Part shown: piece by piece, positions 1 through 11,800 of the stretch
Numbering within the stretch: the first letter of the stretch is position 1
Layout: the number at the start of each line of letters is the position of its first letter
Assembly (NCBI GenBank): GCA_016169955.1
Contig: JABJUM010000013.1
Coordinates: forward strand, 310,001-374,000
Length of the DNA stretch: 64,000 nt
Direction of reading: 5' to 3'
DNA from: Phytophthora vignae f. sp. vignae
Taxonomy: Eukaryota > Oomycota > Peronosporomycetes > Peronosporales > Peronosporaceae
Notes under the pieces: model-generated
The model's input: the letters and a program-made list of their open reading frames with translations, nothing else
The model's database searches: none
What the model was told of the DNA's origin: nothing
Made by a program: the position numbers and the translations under genes

Positions 1-706
1 GTCACGGTCCTTCTTTTTTTTTTTACTCTTTGCACCACGTCCGACATAAGGAGTTGTGTCTGGCGTCGGGCCCATGCTGGCTTGCCCAGTCGACCTGCCC
101 TCTTGAGGATCTTCTTCTGTCGGCGCTTCTGGTACTGCGCCACAGTCTCATCAGTTGTTGTAGTGGACACCACCTGTAACAGCACGACAGTCGTAAGGTT
201 GGGCGATATACATGTCAAACTCGTTCGTAAACGTACCGGTGCGTCTTCTCAGTGTGTAGCCGCGTGGCGGCAACGCCCGATGTAAAGCGCGGGAACAGCG
301 CCAAGTTTGCTGATACATACGGAGATCATCAGCTGCGCATGCTATCAAAGACTTGATGAGGGTATATATTACGATGACTGTTTTGGAGGCTGAGTAAATA
401 AACCCACCTCTCTGGGTTATTGAGTGAGCTTTAGTATCGTTAATTACTTGAATTTTGTAGCAGCATTGTTGATGTGTAAACTATGTACGCACAAAATCTG
501 GGTGATTTGCGGCCTATAGAATTTAACACACCCATGAATTAATGAAGTGATTCATGAAAGGACGCCTGCATCCACAATGAGAAAGGGTTGTGGCCAAACC
601 GGTTAACACCTACGTTTCAACAGTTGCTGTGCGCAAACTGTTGACTTGTTGACTCAGTGGTAAAAACGGTTGACTTGCTGACTCAGTGGTGGAACCTGAC
701 GGTGTG
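1..706 (-). repeat. Left arm of ~700-bp near-identical inverted repeat
   Basis: This stretch is the reverse complement of about 19560-20262, with only a few differences noticed by eye (for example the length of the poly-T/poly-A near position 20 and one extra A near the inner end). The inner end, near 650-700, carries two copies of a GTTGACTTG(T/C)TGACTCAGTGG motif. The matching copy on the right continues into a coding-looking ORF at 20089, so here the same ORF would read leftwards on the minus strand and leave the window. It looks like the 5' end of an unidentified mobile element present twice, head to head. Confidence 0.85.
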
Positions 707-2044
707 AAATAGGTTGCCTGTAACTACACTAAGGACCATATTAAGCCTGCCATGTTGGTGCCAGACTTTCAAGTCTGATTTTTCAGCAACTGCAGCTAAT
801 ACGAGCAATTTGACGATACGTTCAGGAACCTACTGATTTCAACTATATTTAGGAAATAGCAGTGACTATCAGAAGCAGCGGTCGAAACTGTTCTGTATAA
901 TTATGTAATTCCCCCATTTTTCAGTTTGAGTCTGCATTTAGCCTTATTTGGATTAATGCATGGGCGCTGGGACATAAAGAGTCGCACCGTATAGGTTCAT
1001 TTAAATACGCCATACAATTTTGAGCTTACTACGTAATCATCTATGCACCCTTAAACCGATCCGATGGCCTTAAAATGACCGCGTGACTCGCCTTCAAAGC
1101 ACTTCACCTACCTTTCAAGTAAACATTTGCTAACAATTGGGTGGCTTTAGTACTGTGCAGGACCTATCTTATCTGTTTGGCCATTGGTTGATAGCTGGGC
1201 GTAAGTCTGTAAATGAAGGCAACTTTCCACAAACATTCGCCCCCCTTCGACGTCCTTCACTCCTCCACCCAAGAGAAACACCAGCGAAAACCGATAACGC
1301 CAGATCAATTTGTAGAGGCGAAAGGACAAATGTCATGCGACTGGTGAACCTGACGATGAAGGCAATATAGGGCTTTAAGCCACCGTACCAAGTTCCAGAG
1401 CTGTAGCTATCTCATACACATAATCTGTATTAGATATATGAAATAAATTACTGGAAGAAGGAAACCACATTGCGCTCAATCGTGCGGACAGCCCTTTCAC
1501 CCCCTCCGGAGATGCGTGTGGGTGAAGGTCTTCTTGAAGTGAGCCACATAACACTTGGTGTAAGCCTCTAAAACCAGTAACTTTGTATGCGGATTTGTAT
1601 CCAGCTTAGTCATACCCCTTTTTGTTATCTACCCTTGCATGTTTCTATTCACCGGAAATTGATTTATCTTTTTTTCTTTACATATCTAAGATTCGACTCC
1701 CCGAGCTAACGTAAAACCACAGCTCAGTGCGACACCTGTAATAAGTCCCATTCTATATATAAATTGTGAGCACACGCTTACTTTTAAAGGGTACAACGGG
1801 AGCCCGGCAACGATCTCAATAACTAAAGACATACATCAGAATGACAATTCAAAATAAAAGATTAAGGTGGGGTGTCACCCCACACATCCGATTATGACAC
1901 TGTTTTTGATCGGGCTTTGACAGTTACTACGTGTAGCACTCAAAGCCGCATGTCGCACTGAGCCCGTAGGTTACGTTGCGTTCGCAATAATGATATAAAA
2001 CCATGATAAAAAGGTAATGCGTATAAACACATTCGCATTTAATT
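707..2044. other. AT-rich stretch without recognisable gene
   Basis: No ORF with coding character, no RNA gene and no terminal repeats were recognised here. The short ORFs around 1137-1370 lack any familiar motif. It lies between the inner end of the inverted repeat and a pogo-like element end. Confidence 0.5.
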
Positions 2045-2341
2045 CTACCGTACTTCACAAATTTATTTTTTTGGTATTTTGAAACTGCACTCATGTTAAC
2101 GATAAAGCGCCCCCGATTTCCCCCAACACTAGAGGTTTTGTGCTAGGTTTTGCACAATACTGCATTCGGATCGGTAAACGCAATTCAAAATCATCCGACG
2201 AGCGGTTTACATTGTAGTCTTTTTTGTAAATCTTTTTATTTTATGTAGTACGGTATTGCTCCTTTCGAAATCTTGTGTTTCTCAAGACAAATTACTTTTG
2301 TTTCAAAACCCAAAACCAAAACAAGCTAACGTATGTACGTT
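2045..2341 (+). repeat. End of a pogo-like element (copy 1)
   Basis: This is the diverged reverse complement of about 26876-27162, where it lies just upstream of a pogo-like transposase start at 26590. The shared part begins near a TACTTCACAAA sequence and includes the stretch around CCCCCAACACTAGAGG. By analogy a transposase would start on the plus strand after 2341, but the Gypsy-A LTR begins there, so only the 5' flank of this copy remains. Confidence 0.6.
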
Positions 2342-2800
2342 TGTAACGGGGTTACACGCACAAGTGGCTACATATACTTGTAACCCTAACTGGTACGCTA
2401 GCTGTTAGAAAATTGTTACTTCCTCTACCTTGATGTACGTTACATCAAGGGCCACATTCATATACGATCACCCCGACGGGTGGTCCATAGACATTTAGGA
2501 TTCCTATTGGTTGAAAGCAGCATCTTTTAACCAATGAGCGACATGCATAGCCATGGAATTCTGCCAACCAGCCGTTGGCAGATTCCCAACTTAGAATATT
2601 ACATTTAGAGGAAGTCAAAAACATAAAACAAAAATAGCAGTTATCATTTAACCCAAAAACATTATGTGGATCGTTTATTTAGATTAATCTATACTCGGAT
2701 ACCCGAGTATAATTAACTCTAGTTTAAACTAAGCTACGCTTTCTCATACACGTGCGCACACGTGTAAGCTGTTGTAGGGAGCCAAGGTAGGCCCACTACA
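2342..2800 (+). mobile_element. Gypsy-A 5' LTR
   Basis: The stretch starts with TGTAACGGGGTTACA and ends in CACTACA. It is followed two bases later by a primer-binding-like sequence that also follows the Gypsy-F LTR. The same TGTAACGGGGTTACA opening is found at the Gypsy-F LTR, so the two belong to related families. No matching 3' LTR was seen, because the element is truncated near 4290. Confidence 0.65.
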
Positions 2801-2802
2801 CC

Positions 2803-2820
2803 TGGTAGCACTTTGTAGTC
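2803..2820 (+). promoter_or_regulatory. Primer binding site of Gypsy-A
   Basis: TGGTAGCACTTTGTAGTC lies 2 nt after the LTR end. The near-identical TGGTAGCACTTGTAGTC lies at the same place in Gypsy-F (minus strand, about 54786-54802). The shared sequence and spacing identify it as the minus-strand priming site. I did not identify the tRNA. Confidence 0.6.
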
Positions 2821-2884
2821 TGTCCAACGAGCGACTATTTGAGGTCGTACGTGACGGCACGAACGAGGAGCTGAGAACCTTCCC

Positions 2885-3895
2885 ATGGATACCGAAGTAT
2901 CCATGGAAAGCTCCACTACGCCGGCAACTCACATTGCACGCGCTTACTGTCCCCACCAGTCAGATCCAGAGTGGGAGGCCCTCCAACTAATGTCTACAGT
3001 CATTGGTGAGGCGGCTGTAGCTACGATGCTGCGTACGCTAACGCCGACAGAGCAACACGGTGTTGCTCTGGGCTTCATCTTGAAGGATAAGCGAGATTCT
3101 GCTACCACTACCGCGCTGTCGTCGAGGACGATACCACGCGCTTAATCGTTGAAGCTCAACGTGAACAACTATGTAGGAAGAGAGGGTGAGCTTCTCCTCC
3201 GTTGGCTTGTCGAACTCGACACTGCCATTGCGGCTCGACATATCGTCGACCCGTTGTCGAAGGTCGCGTTCGTCATGTCCTGTCTTGGCGGACGAGCGAG
3301 GAGTTGGGCGTACGGACGCCGCCTCTCAGACCCTACGTGCTTTAGCACGTACGAGGTGTTCAAGGAGGGACTCAGACAAGCATTTGAGCCCCCGCAGAAT
3401 AAGTTCTGGTCGAGGGCAGAGTTCCTCGACCTGCCGCAGGGTAAGCACGGCGTCTATGCTTACGCCCAAAAAGCACGGTACTCGGTCTCGAACATCGTGA
3501 CCAACCCGATCGACGAGGCGACCAAGGTCATGAAGGGACTGAGAAATGGGCCTGTGAAGACCTATCTCTTCCATGAGTACCCTAGTGCTCTCGAAGCTGC
3601 AATCACAATCGCGATGCAGGAGGATTTTAGCCTGCGCCAGGCTAACCTGCATGCGCATGTACCGAGGCCGCAACCGCGCCCGGTCGAGAGTACGGGAGGT
3701 CCGGAACCAATGGACCTCTCGAGCGCTGCTACTGCAGGTCCCCAGCAGCGACAAGGAAGCAATGTACGATGCTACCGATGCGGTAGGATCGGTCATTTTG
3801 CTAGAGTGTGCACGGCCACCGTGCACCAGCAAAGTGGGTACCGCGCTGATGATGGGCATCGTCGCAATCAAACAAAAAACGTTGGACGAGAGTAG
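2885..3895 (+). pseudogene. gag: Gypsy-A gag, broken by one stop
   Basis: This encodes a retrotransposon capsid/nucleocapsid protein. One frame runs from the ATG at 2885 to 3895 and is interrupted by a single TAA at 3143-3145. The capsid region holds the gypsy-type GGRARSWAY block, and the C-terminus has a CCHC zinc knuckle (CYRCGRIGHFARVC, near 3770-3815). The arrangement resembles the Gypsy-F gag (SGRAKSWAY, CYGCGKLGHMKRAC) and the priming site is the same, so A and F are related lineages. Inactivated; no full-length product is possible without readthrough. Confidence 0.8.
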
Positions 3896-3984
3896 GCGCG
3901 GGGCGCCCTACTGGTAATGCGGTTCCGCGTGTCAACATTGGACACGCGACACTGAGGAATGCAGGCCCCAGTGAGGTTGACTCT

Positions 3985-4292
3985 CACTGCAAGAACCAAG
4001 ATGACAAGCCTGACCTTGTCATCCTGAATGAGAAGTCGATGAGAGCAAGAGACCCTCGTCGTGCTCTGGTAGATTCCGGCGCGTCGAAGAACTTTGTTCG
4101 ACTGTGAAGTCTATCAATGCTTGACTTCGAGGATTTAAAGATACCTCGAAGTATGTGGGAGGTACGTCTGGCGACAGGTGTCGTCGTAAAGACCGATAAG
4201 CGCATGGTACGCGTGCGCTTCACGTATAAAGGTTGAGTGTTTGTCAAAACCTTTATCGTCCTGGATCCTGTTGAAATTGTGCTACTACTCAC
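3985..4292 (+). pseudogene. Gypsy-A protease remnant
   Basis: A short stretch after gag reads as a retropepsin start (VDSGASKNF, near 4068-4100) and then meets a TGA. The frame resumes with a typical protease continuation (EVRLATGVVVKTDKRMVRV) and meets another stop near 4235. Homology ends about 4292, so reverse transcriptase and everything downstream are missing. The fragment is non-functional. Confidence 0.6.
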
Positions 4293-4314
4293 TGTTCAAA
4301 GCCAATGTATAGTG

Positions 4315-4392
4315 TACTATAGTGTGCCTTTTTAGTTATTCTGCCATAATAATTCTGGCATATTTCTATTCCCTTATCGGGTTTAATTATGC
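4315..4392 (-). mobile_element. MITE-1, left piece (split by Gypsy-B)
   Basis: The sequence GTGCCTTTTTAGTTATTCTG and what follows match the reverse complement of the right end of the MITE at 25900-26303. Similarity breaks off at the Gypsy-B boundary and resumes at 17541 (CCTAAGCCCTAGCTAAT against CCCGAGTTAGCTAAT). Gypsy-B therefore inserted into an existing copy of this MITE. Confidence 0.6.
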
Positions 4393-5266
4393 TGTGGTGG
4401 AGTGGATCCGCTGGAATTGGCAGGGATCCCACACTCACACACTGCGCCCAGACACCGACTAACGGAGGGGGTACTCCGATAACCGTGGGGTTGCTGAGTG
4501 GCTCACCTTGTGTACCCGTCGGCGGGCTGGATCTGCTCTCTCGTTGACACGAGATGCGCAGCGGGCGAGCTTGAACGTCCTCGGCGGGGACTTAGGGAGA
4601 TATCGGGCAGATCCGCAGTGGGGGTTCCTTCACGCGGGTCTGGGTAGGTCGATCCTTGGTCTTGGCCGTAGATCTTGTGGATCCGATAGGTAATATACCA
4701 GATCCGGAGTTGTTGCCTTGATGGGGTGTTGTATCCTTTTCCTTTACGTTGCTTGCCGCCTCCTGTTAGCGGGGAAGTTGGGGGGCGAGGGCCGAAGGGC
4801 GCGAGCTGCTGGCCAAGCTATCCAGCAGTCTGCCACGTGTGCGGGGGGCAAATCACTTGATTAAAGTATGGGCCAATACTAGTCCCAATACTAAGGACCA
4901 AGTGTGTGGTTCCCAAGCAAATTCGACTCTGATTTATGTTAGCCTGTACCTAGCCTTCCCATCCGATTTGGATCCTGCCCGCTACTGGCTCTCCTTCCTA
5001 CATAGGAATCCGCCGTACCAACATTTTGGTACAGATCCGTACCTGATCTAGCGGATCCTACATTAGGCGTCCGGATCCATGTGCACCACACCACCTTGCG
5101 CTTGATCCTGCTTCAACTACCTCGATCCAGCAACCGTGCCCCGATCCTGCAACCACTACGTCATCCGAGGGCTCGCTTGACGTCGCCAACTGCCGGATCC
5201 CATTATCCAGTCAACTGGCGGATCCAGTTCCATCATGCTGGTTCCTGAGCGGATCCCTTTACCACA
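4393..5266 (-). repeat. Gypsy-B 3' LTR
   Basis: This is an 874-bp direct repeat of 16663-17536. On the minus strand it starts TGTGGT and ends ACCACA, giving 6-bp inverted ends with TG..CA. It lies downstream of pol and upstream, on the plus strand, of the antisense ORF, which starts 114 bp beyond it. At least nine GGATCC hexamers occur in it. Confidence 0.93.
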
Positions 5267-5280
5267 TTCGCCCCTGGGAC
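5267..5280 (-). promoter_or_regulatory. Gypsy-B polypurine tract (probable)
   Basis: Immediately upstream of the 3' LTR on the minus strand the sequence is CCCAGGGGCGAA, a purine-rich run at the position where plus-strand DNA synthesis is primed in LTR retrotransposons. The run is short and interrupted by one C. Confidence 0.5.
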
Positions 5281-5380
5281 GAGGTCGCTGCTGCACAACG
5301 GCATCACCTCGTGCCACCTTGATCCGCGTCATTTGTAGATTCTCCTCGTCTCCGGTGTATCTCCGCTCTCCCTGCTTTTC

Positions 5381-8300
5381 ATGACGCGCGCTCACAACCC
5401 CCGCACCGGCCGTGACCCTGCCGCGGACGCTCCGTATGAAGCGGACGCTCCCGCGCCAGACACCCGCGCGTCCGTCACCGTGGGCTATGGCTACGCCCCA
5501 GGATCTCCTTCCTCGTGTGTCGTTTGTGATTCTTCACCTCCCGACTCCACGTTGTCCGTCGTGCCGCTCGCGTTGTCGTTGGATCCCGCAGAGATCACAC
5601 CGGCCGCGCTTTTGGCTGTGATCAATCACTACTATGCGGCGCTGGAAGCCTTCGACGAGATGCGCCGGGCATACGTCCTTGCGCGCCAGCACAATGAGCA
5701 GCTGCATGCTGCGCCTGCTGCGATGCGGGAGATCGCGGATCGCTTCGTGGGCTTCGTGCAGCGCAAATACAACGCGAGTCAAGCTCGTCTCGAAGACGCG
5801 AACATCCGTGCCGCTGACGCCCAAGCTGCCTTGGACCGCATGAAGGATAACCTTCGTCAATTCGAGACACTCAAGATCCAACACGACCTGCTTCGGGAGA
5901 CCTCTACTGAAGCCTACGAACACCTTGCAGACTACGCTGCCAGTTTGGAACGACGGATCGAGGGCCTAGTGATTGACGGCCAGCTGGACGGATCCACGTC
6001 CAAAATTGCTCAAGACTTGAGTGATGTACGTCGCGAGAACGCTGACCTCACGCGCCATGCCGCCAATCATCACAACCAAATCCGCTCTCTCCAAGACTCC
6101 CACGCGGCCACCACCACTGCCCTGGCTGCGTCCCGTGACCAGTGCGATAAACTCAAGGCTCGTCTCAGGGACCTGCTAACTCACGCACAGAGAGTGGAGG
6201 CTTCCAACCAGGAACTCCGGGAGGATCTACGCGCCGTGTCTGGGGGTAACTCGGCCGTTCAAGGTCTTCGGCTCGAACTTCACGTTCGGGGTGAACGTAT
6301 TCGTGAATTGGAGGGCCTACTCGACCGGATCTGCGCGCAGCGTGACCGGCTGCAGCGTGACTCCGAGGACGCCAACCGTCGCGCCGATCGCGCCAGTGGA
6401 GCTGCGGAGCGCGCAAATGCCGCCGCGGATCGTCAACAAGCTGCAGCACAGGAGTTGGAGCGTCAGTGCGTCGACGCCACAGAGCGGATCCGCAACCTGG
6501 AGGTGCAATCGGATGAGCTCCGACGGGAGCGGGATTCTCATGCCCGCGAATACCAGACCATCGCTATCAGCTTCCGGCGGTCTTAAGAACGCCTAGCGCA
6601 GGCCAACGCACGGGTCGGTGCCCTCACGGGTGTTCGTAGCGAGAGGGACGCTCTTCGTAAGGACTTGGACGCCGTCTTGGCCGTCCGCGATGACCTCCGA
6701 ATCCAGAACCAAAACCTTCAGCGCGAGCTGGACACCGTTCGCGGGGCCTCTCCTCCAACCCAGCCTTCCACGTCGCCCCCGGTGTCCGAAGCCGCCACTT
6801 CGTCTTCACCCCTGGACCTTGCCGATCCTGTCCATGCTCCTTGCGTACGCGGCTACAAGGAGTTGCTCGTGCAGATCGGCGACATTCAGCAGGCATACGG
6901 TCACTTGCGTCGTGACTTCGACAACTTGGAGGCGGACTTCAACTCATTGGAAACCGAGCATGACGACCTTGAGGGAGTCCACTCCACCTTAACTGAGGAT
7001 CACGTGCTTGCTCTGGATCGGCTCACGCAGATCGCGGCCCTGGCCGCCACGGTGTCCTCCCGCGTCGCTGGGATCCCAGCTTCGCGCGCGGTCTCCCCTT
7101 CCGCCACCAAGTCTCTTCCCCCTAAGCGTGCTCGTCTGTCGTCAGCCAGCGTGGATCCCCCGGTTCTTCCCGCCGCCAAGCGTGCTCGCCGAGTGCCTCC
7201 TTCGGTCAGTTCGCCTCCTACCGCCCCTCCGGCCGTCAGTCCGGCCCCACAGCCGAGATCGTAGACGATGCGGAAGATGAGAGCTACGTCTGCTCCGACG
7301 CCGGTACAGAGCCCAGCGACTCGGATTCCGAGGAGTCTGAGGCCGAGGAACTCCGGGTAGCACAGGCGCGTTCCCGATCCGACTTCCGCCGCCACGACTC
7401 GACGCCTGACTCTCCTGTCCTCGAGGGGTCGGCTGCAGCGCCTATTGTAGTGGGCGATGACGGACTCAACGAGGACCTGGACGACGACGATGACAACAGC
7501 ACGGGTACCATGGATCTCGACGTTCTGCCTGGAGCTACGACTGCACCAGTCGGATCCGGTGGAGAGGGTCTGGAGTCTGAGGATTCACTCGCATCAGGCT
7601 CTGCCTCAGTGTACCGTCCCGCGGCCGCCGCTGGTGCCGACTCTGGCGGTGTGTTTGCTCCGTTCGGGCCCCTCGAGTCATTCCTCCCTGGCCTCCAACG
7701 GCAGCGCGCCGTGTCTGCTGCGGAATGTGATCCTTGGGAGCCCTCGCAGATTTCTTTGCTGACTCTGAACACCGTCACTCCCCGCGTGATTCTCGATTAC
7801 CAGGTCTTGACTCCCGGTTGGATGTTTCCCGAGCGTGTCGGACGAGGCGGTACCTTGGATCCTAGCTTGTATGTTCCCGGTTTGATCACTCGCGCTAACG
7901 TGGAGGCCTTGTACGCTGAGGAACCCTGGAATGCGTTGTCCACCCGGCCTGCGCCATTTACTTTCGACCCGGATCTCTCGCCTGACTTACTGAGTATCGT
8001 CGACGGATATTTGGAGTTCGAGAGTGACTGCCTACAGGCTATCTGGGAGTCGACACACCCGTTCCCGATCTCGAAGGTGTTGAAGAGGTCCGATCCCTGG
8101 TTCTCCTCCTTCTACACGAGTCGCAAGAATCGTAGCTCACACGCCCGCGAAAAGTACCGCAACTGGCAAGAACAAGGTTTCGCGAAAGCGCGTCGGACTG
8201 GTTGTTGTGACCTGGATTTCTAGTTGGATCGCATATTCTCCCGCTTTCCTCAGCAGAGTGAAGATACCACGTGGTTCCCGGGTCGGGAAGCTATCGCAGC

Positions 8301-8457
8301 GGGACGGGCGGCGCCGGCAAGCTTATTGGAGGCTTTGGCTGACTGCGATCGGGCCGATCCTTGGCGCAACCACTTCCGTACGGATCCTGACTCGCATCCT
8401 GCGCTCCGCGTCGACCGTTTGCGGTTGAAGTTCTCTTGCGCCCGAGCGTCTGCCTGA
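5381..8457 (+). pseudogene. Gypsy-B antisense ORF (coiled-coil protein), broken
   Basis: An ORF on the strand opposite gag-pol starts at the ATG at 5381, 114 bp inside the LTR, and can be followed to 8457 (about 1,025 codons). It is interrupted by TAA at 6584-6586, one frame change near 7230-7260, and TAG at 8221-8223. Residues ~90-480 are a long heptad-rich coiled coil full of Arg, Glu, Asp, Ala and Gln. Next come basic/proline patches with PPKRAR-like nuclear localisation signals, an acidic run (DLDDDDD) and a Trp-rich C-terminal region. I recognise no family. The length, composition and continuity across the lesions argue for a real gene that has recently decayed. A plus-strand promoter could lie in the LTR at 4393-5266. 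Gypsy-F has the same layout. Confidence 0.6.
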
Positions 8458-8808
8458 TGGCATGTCTAGCCTCCGCACTCTCTCCACATTGGTATCCATT
8501 GCCTAGTCACGCAGTTGCATGTCCTAATTTCGCTGCAATATCACCTCTCCACAGTTCGAATTTCTCCACTCTCCCGGCTTGCTGGATCCGGTTCTTCATT
8601 CGTCATTTCTTCGCCTGTTTGTCACATGTATATGCATCCCAGATCCTCCACGGAAGGCAGCCTCCCTGCCCACCTCTTCCACTAGTTTTCCTCCCTGACA
8701 GCCTGTTTGTCTGGGAAAGCTCCTCCTTCCTTGATACTGCAGCCATCCTGCAGATCCTTCGCCCGATCTCCACGTCGATAACCAACCTCACCGACGCGAT
8801 TATCCCTG
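8458..8808. other. Spacer between antisense ORF and pol end in Gypsy-B
   Basis: About 350 bp separates the ends of the convergent antisense ORF and pol. It is pyrimidine-rich on the plus strand. The 8436-8945 ORF overlapping it shows no motif. It may hold polyadenylation signals for both transcripts, but none can be named with confidence. Confidence 0.4.
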
Positions 8809-11800
8809 TCACTCTTCTTCATGTGACTGCATGGCTTGGAACCGATTCCGTTTCGCGCGAGCGGTCAGGAAATCGTGGATCAAAGCGCTACAGTTCAGAT
8901 CTGCCTCATCCACCCAGGAGGGTTCTTCATACCCCTTCCATCTGATCTTAAACTCACGTAGCGTGCGACCGTAGCGAGTCTTTCTCCCTGTCCTCACATC
9001 CAGGATCCGTTCCACTTCGAACTCATCTTCTTCCAGCGTCCGATCCCAGCTATCCTCCGGCAACAGAGCTTCATCAAAATCGACCCGATCGGCTTCGTCA
9101 ACTGTTAACTGGATCCGCGGGCGCTCCGGGAACTCTTTCACCAGCTTTAGCTTGGAGATATGTACCACCGGAAAAAGATGGTATTCTGTCCCCGCCGTTT
9201 CCAACCGCACCGTATACTCATTCACCATCTCTGTCACTCGAAAGGGCCCGTGCCACATGTGTGCGAGTTTCCTCGCGTAGCCCTCTTTCACCCGATCCAG
9301 GTAGAGCCACACGCGCGATCCAGTCTCGATCTGGTGGGATGTAGCTTGCTCGTTCCGCGCCTCCGCCCTTTCCGCGATCGCTTTCTTCAACGTCTCGTTC
9401 ACCTTCTGCCTGGCGAGCTGGTAAGACTTTTGGATCTGATACCACCAACGGCGGGGGTTCGAGTCTCGTCTCTTGGTACTGCCCACGGGCAGCGTCGCTT
9501 CCAGGGTAGTCTTAGGATCCCAGCCATGCGCTAGGTAAAAAGGTGTATCGCCCCTGATCCGGTCGTGGGCGGTATTTAGTGCGAACGTCAGCCGTTCCGC
9601 GTATTCATCCCAATCTCGCTGATCCTCATCTTGCACATACATCTTGATGGCCCTAGTAATAGTCTGTACCATCCGTTCTGCCGTCCCGTTAGCCTGTGGG
9701 CGATATGCCATAGTAGCCCGCTGACGTTGGCCTAGGATACGGTTGAAGGCCCGAAAGAAATCCGACATAAACCCGGGATCACGATCATGGCGGATCACCT
9801 CGCTCGCACCGAACCGCCTGAACACACACTCCTCATAAGACTCGGCGATCGTTTGTGCGGTGCGGGACGCGCTGACTTTCGCTACCACATATCCTGTGAA
9901 CAGATCCACCCAGATGAGCAGCTCGGTGTTGCCCTTCTTCGACTTCGGGAGCGACGGGATATGATCCATCGCTATCACTTGGAATGGGTATGTCGCCCGG
10001 ATGTTCCCAGGGGACCGTCCTCTGATCGTCGGTCGCCCCTTGCCCGTCTCGCAATCGACGCATTCTCCAACGAACTTTTGCACGGATCCGAACATTCCCC
10101 TCCAGAAGAAGTGGGGTTTGATCCGCTGATACGTCCGACTGATCCCTTGGTGTCCTCCTTCCAGACTTACGTGATAGTGGTGGAGCACATCCAGCTGCAG
10201 AGACTCTGGGACGACGAACCGAAATAGACCGTCCCGATCCGCTTCTGCCTTCGCCGATGGTGTGCAGTAATATAACAGTCCTTGCGCGTCCATCTCAAAG
10301 TCCGCTGCCAGCAGGCTGCACGCCTTGGCCTCCTTCTGTGACAGCGCGTGTACATCACCTTGCAAGTACTGTCTCAGCTGCTGGATCCACGCCTCCTCTC
10401 CCTGGGCCTGGCGGATCCGTTCTATACGTAGCTGTTGCACCACTTCTTCTTCTAGGGCTTTCGCCGTCATACTCTTCCCAGCCTGGGATCGCGTTCGAAC
10501 GGCACCGATCCGTACTGTGTCGTTCGCCGTAGCTGGTACTAACACTTCGTCGAGACGGTTGAGTGTGACCAGATCTTCCACTTCCTCGTTAGTCTCCACG
10601 ATTCGTCCCTCCTCTCGTTGCAGGACGGCACTGGCTAGACTGTCTGCGCTCGCATTCCACGCCCTCTTCACGTGCAGTAGATCATGGGTCGTCCACTTAC
10701 GTAACTGTTCCAATGCTCTCCGTCTCAGAAGTGTTAGGCTTGGCGCCTTGCAGTCAATCTCACCACGCATCTGACGGATCACTAAGTTAGAGTCGCCGCA
10801 TATCACCAGGCGTCGGGGGTCCAGTCCTTGTAGCAGTTCGAAGCAGAGCAGTAATCCGTTGTATTCCGCTTCGTTTACAGTCAGATCGGCAGCATACTTC
10901 GACGCCGCAGCGACCACTGTCCACCCAGGCAAAGGCCACACAATTGCACTGAAAGCCCCGCCGCCCCTCTTCACTCGGGCGGATCCATCAAAGCTCGTTA
11001 CCCACAGTTCTTCCTCCAGCTCCACCGTCGGTATGGGCATGGATATCACTTTCCGTGGCTCCTTCCGGGGGGCGATCGCAGCCAGTGCTTCGTCGACTTT
11101 CTCTCTTGGGGTGATGCACGCGGCCAGCGCCCCTAGGATCTCGTCTTCTCCCTTGGTGCACCGCTCGATCTCAAGCGTCCAGGGTGACAGTAGTGCAGCC
11201 CATTGGCTCAGACGCCCTTGCAGCCCCGTCGATCTGAACAACCACGCGAGCGTGGAATGACGAGTTAGCACTCGGATCCGTCTCCCCACCAGCAAAGAGT
11301 AACCGAGGTCCAACATCCGCAGGATCGCCAACACTTCCTTCTCCGCGATGCCATAGTTCAACTCGTTCTGCTTCAGCGTCCGACTGACGAACATTACCGG
11401 CAGGTGGACGCCGTCATGCTCTTGTGTAAGCGACGCGGCGATCGCCCACTCGCTGGCATAGACGATCACTACGGGTTTCTTTTCTGTGTCGAAGTGACGC
11501 AGGATCGGTGTAGTCGCAACTTTACTCTTCAATGCGGCGAAGGCTGCCTCAGCTCAGCTCCACTTCGTGCTGCGGTCGCCCTCCTCTGGTTCACCATCCT
11601 CGGATCGCTTCATTACCGGCCGCTGCCTCAGTTCCGCGAAATCAACTTCCCTCAGCTCGTACAGTATCGCCGCATACACTGCCAGATTCTCGATGAAGCG
11701 GCCGTAGTAGTTTAGACTTCCGAGGAACGACTGCATCGCTCGGAGGGTCCTCGGGAACGGCAGATCAGTCAAGGATTGCAGATCCTTAGGGCGCGCTTCC

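Noticed and set aside
1137..1370. Short plus-strand ORF
   Set aside because: No recognisable sequence, AT-rich surroundings and an overlapping ORF on the other strand.
11554..11556. In-frame TGA in Gypsy-B pol as a recoding site
   Set aside because: It lies between RT and RNase H with no visible structure or known precedent there; a point mutation is simpler.
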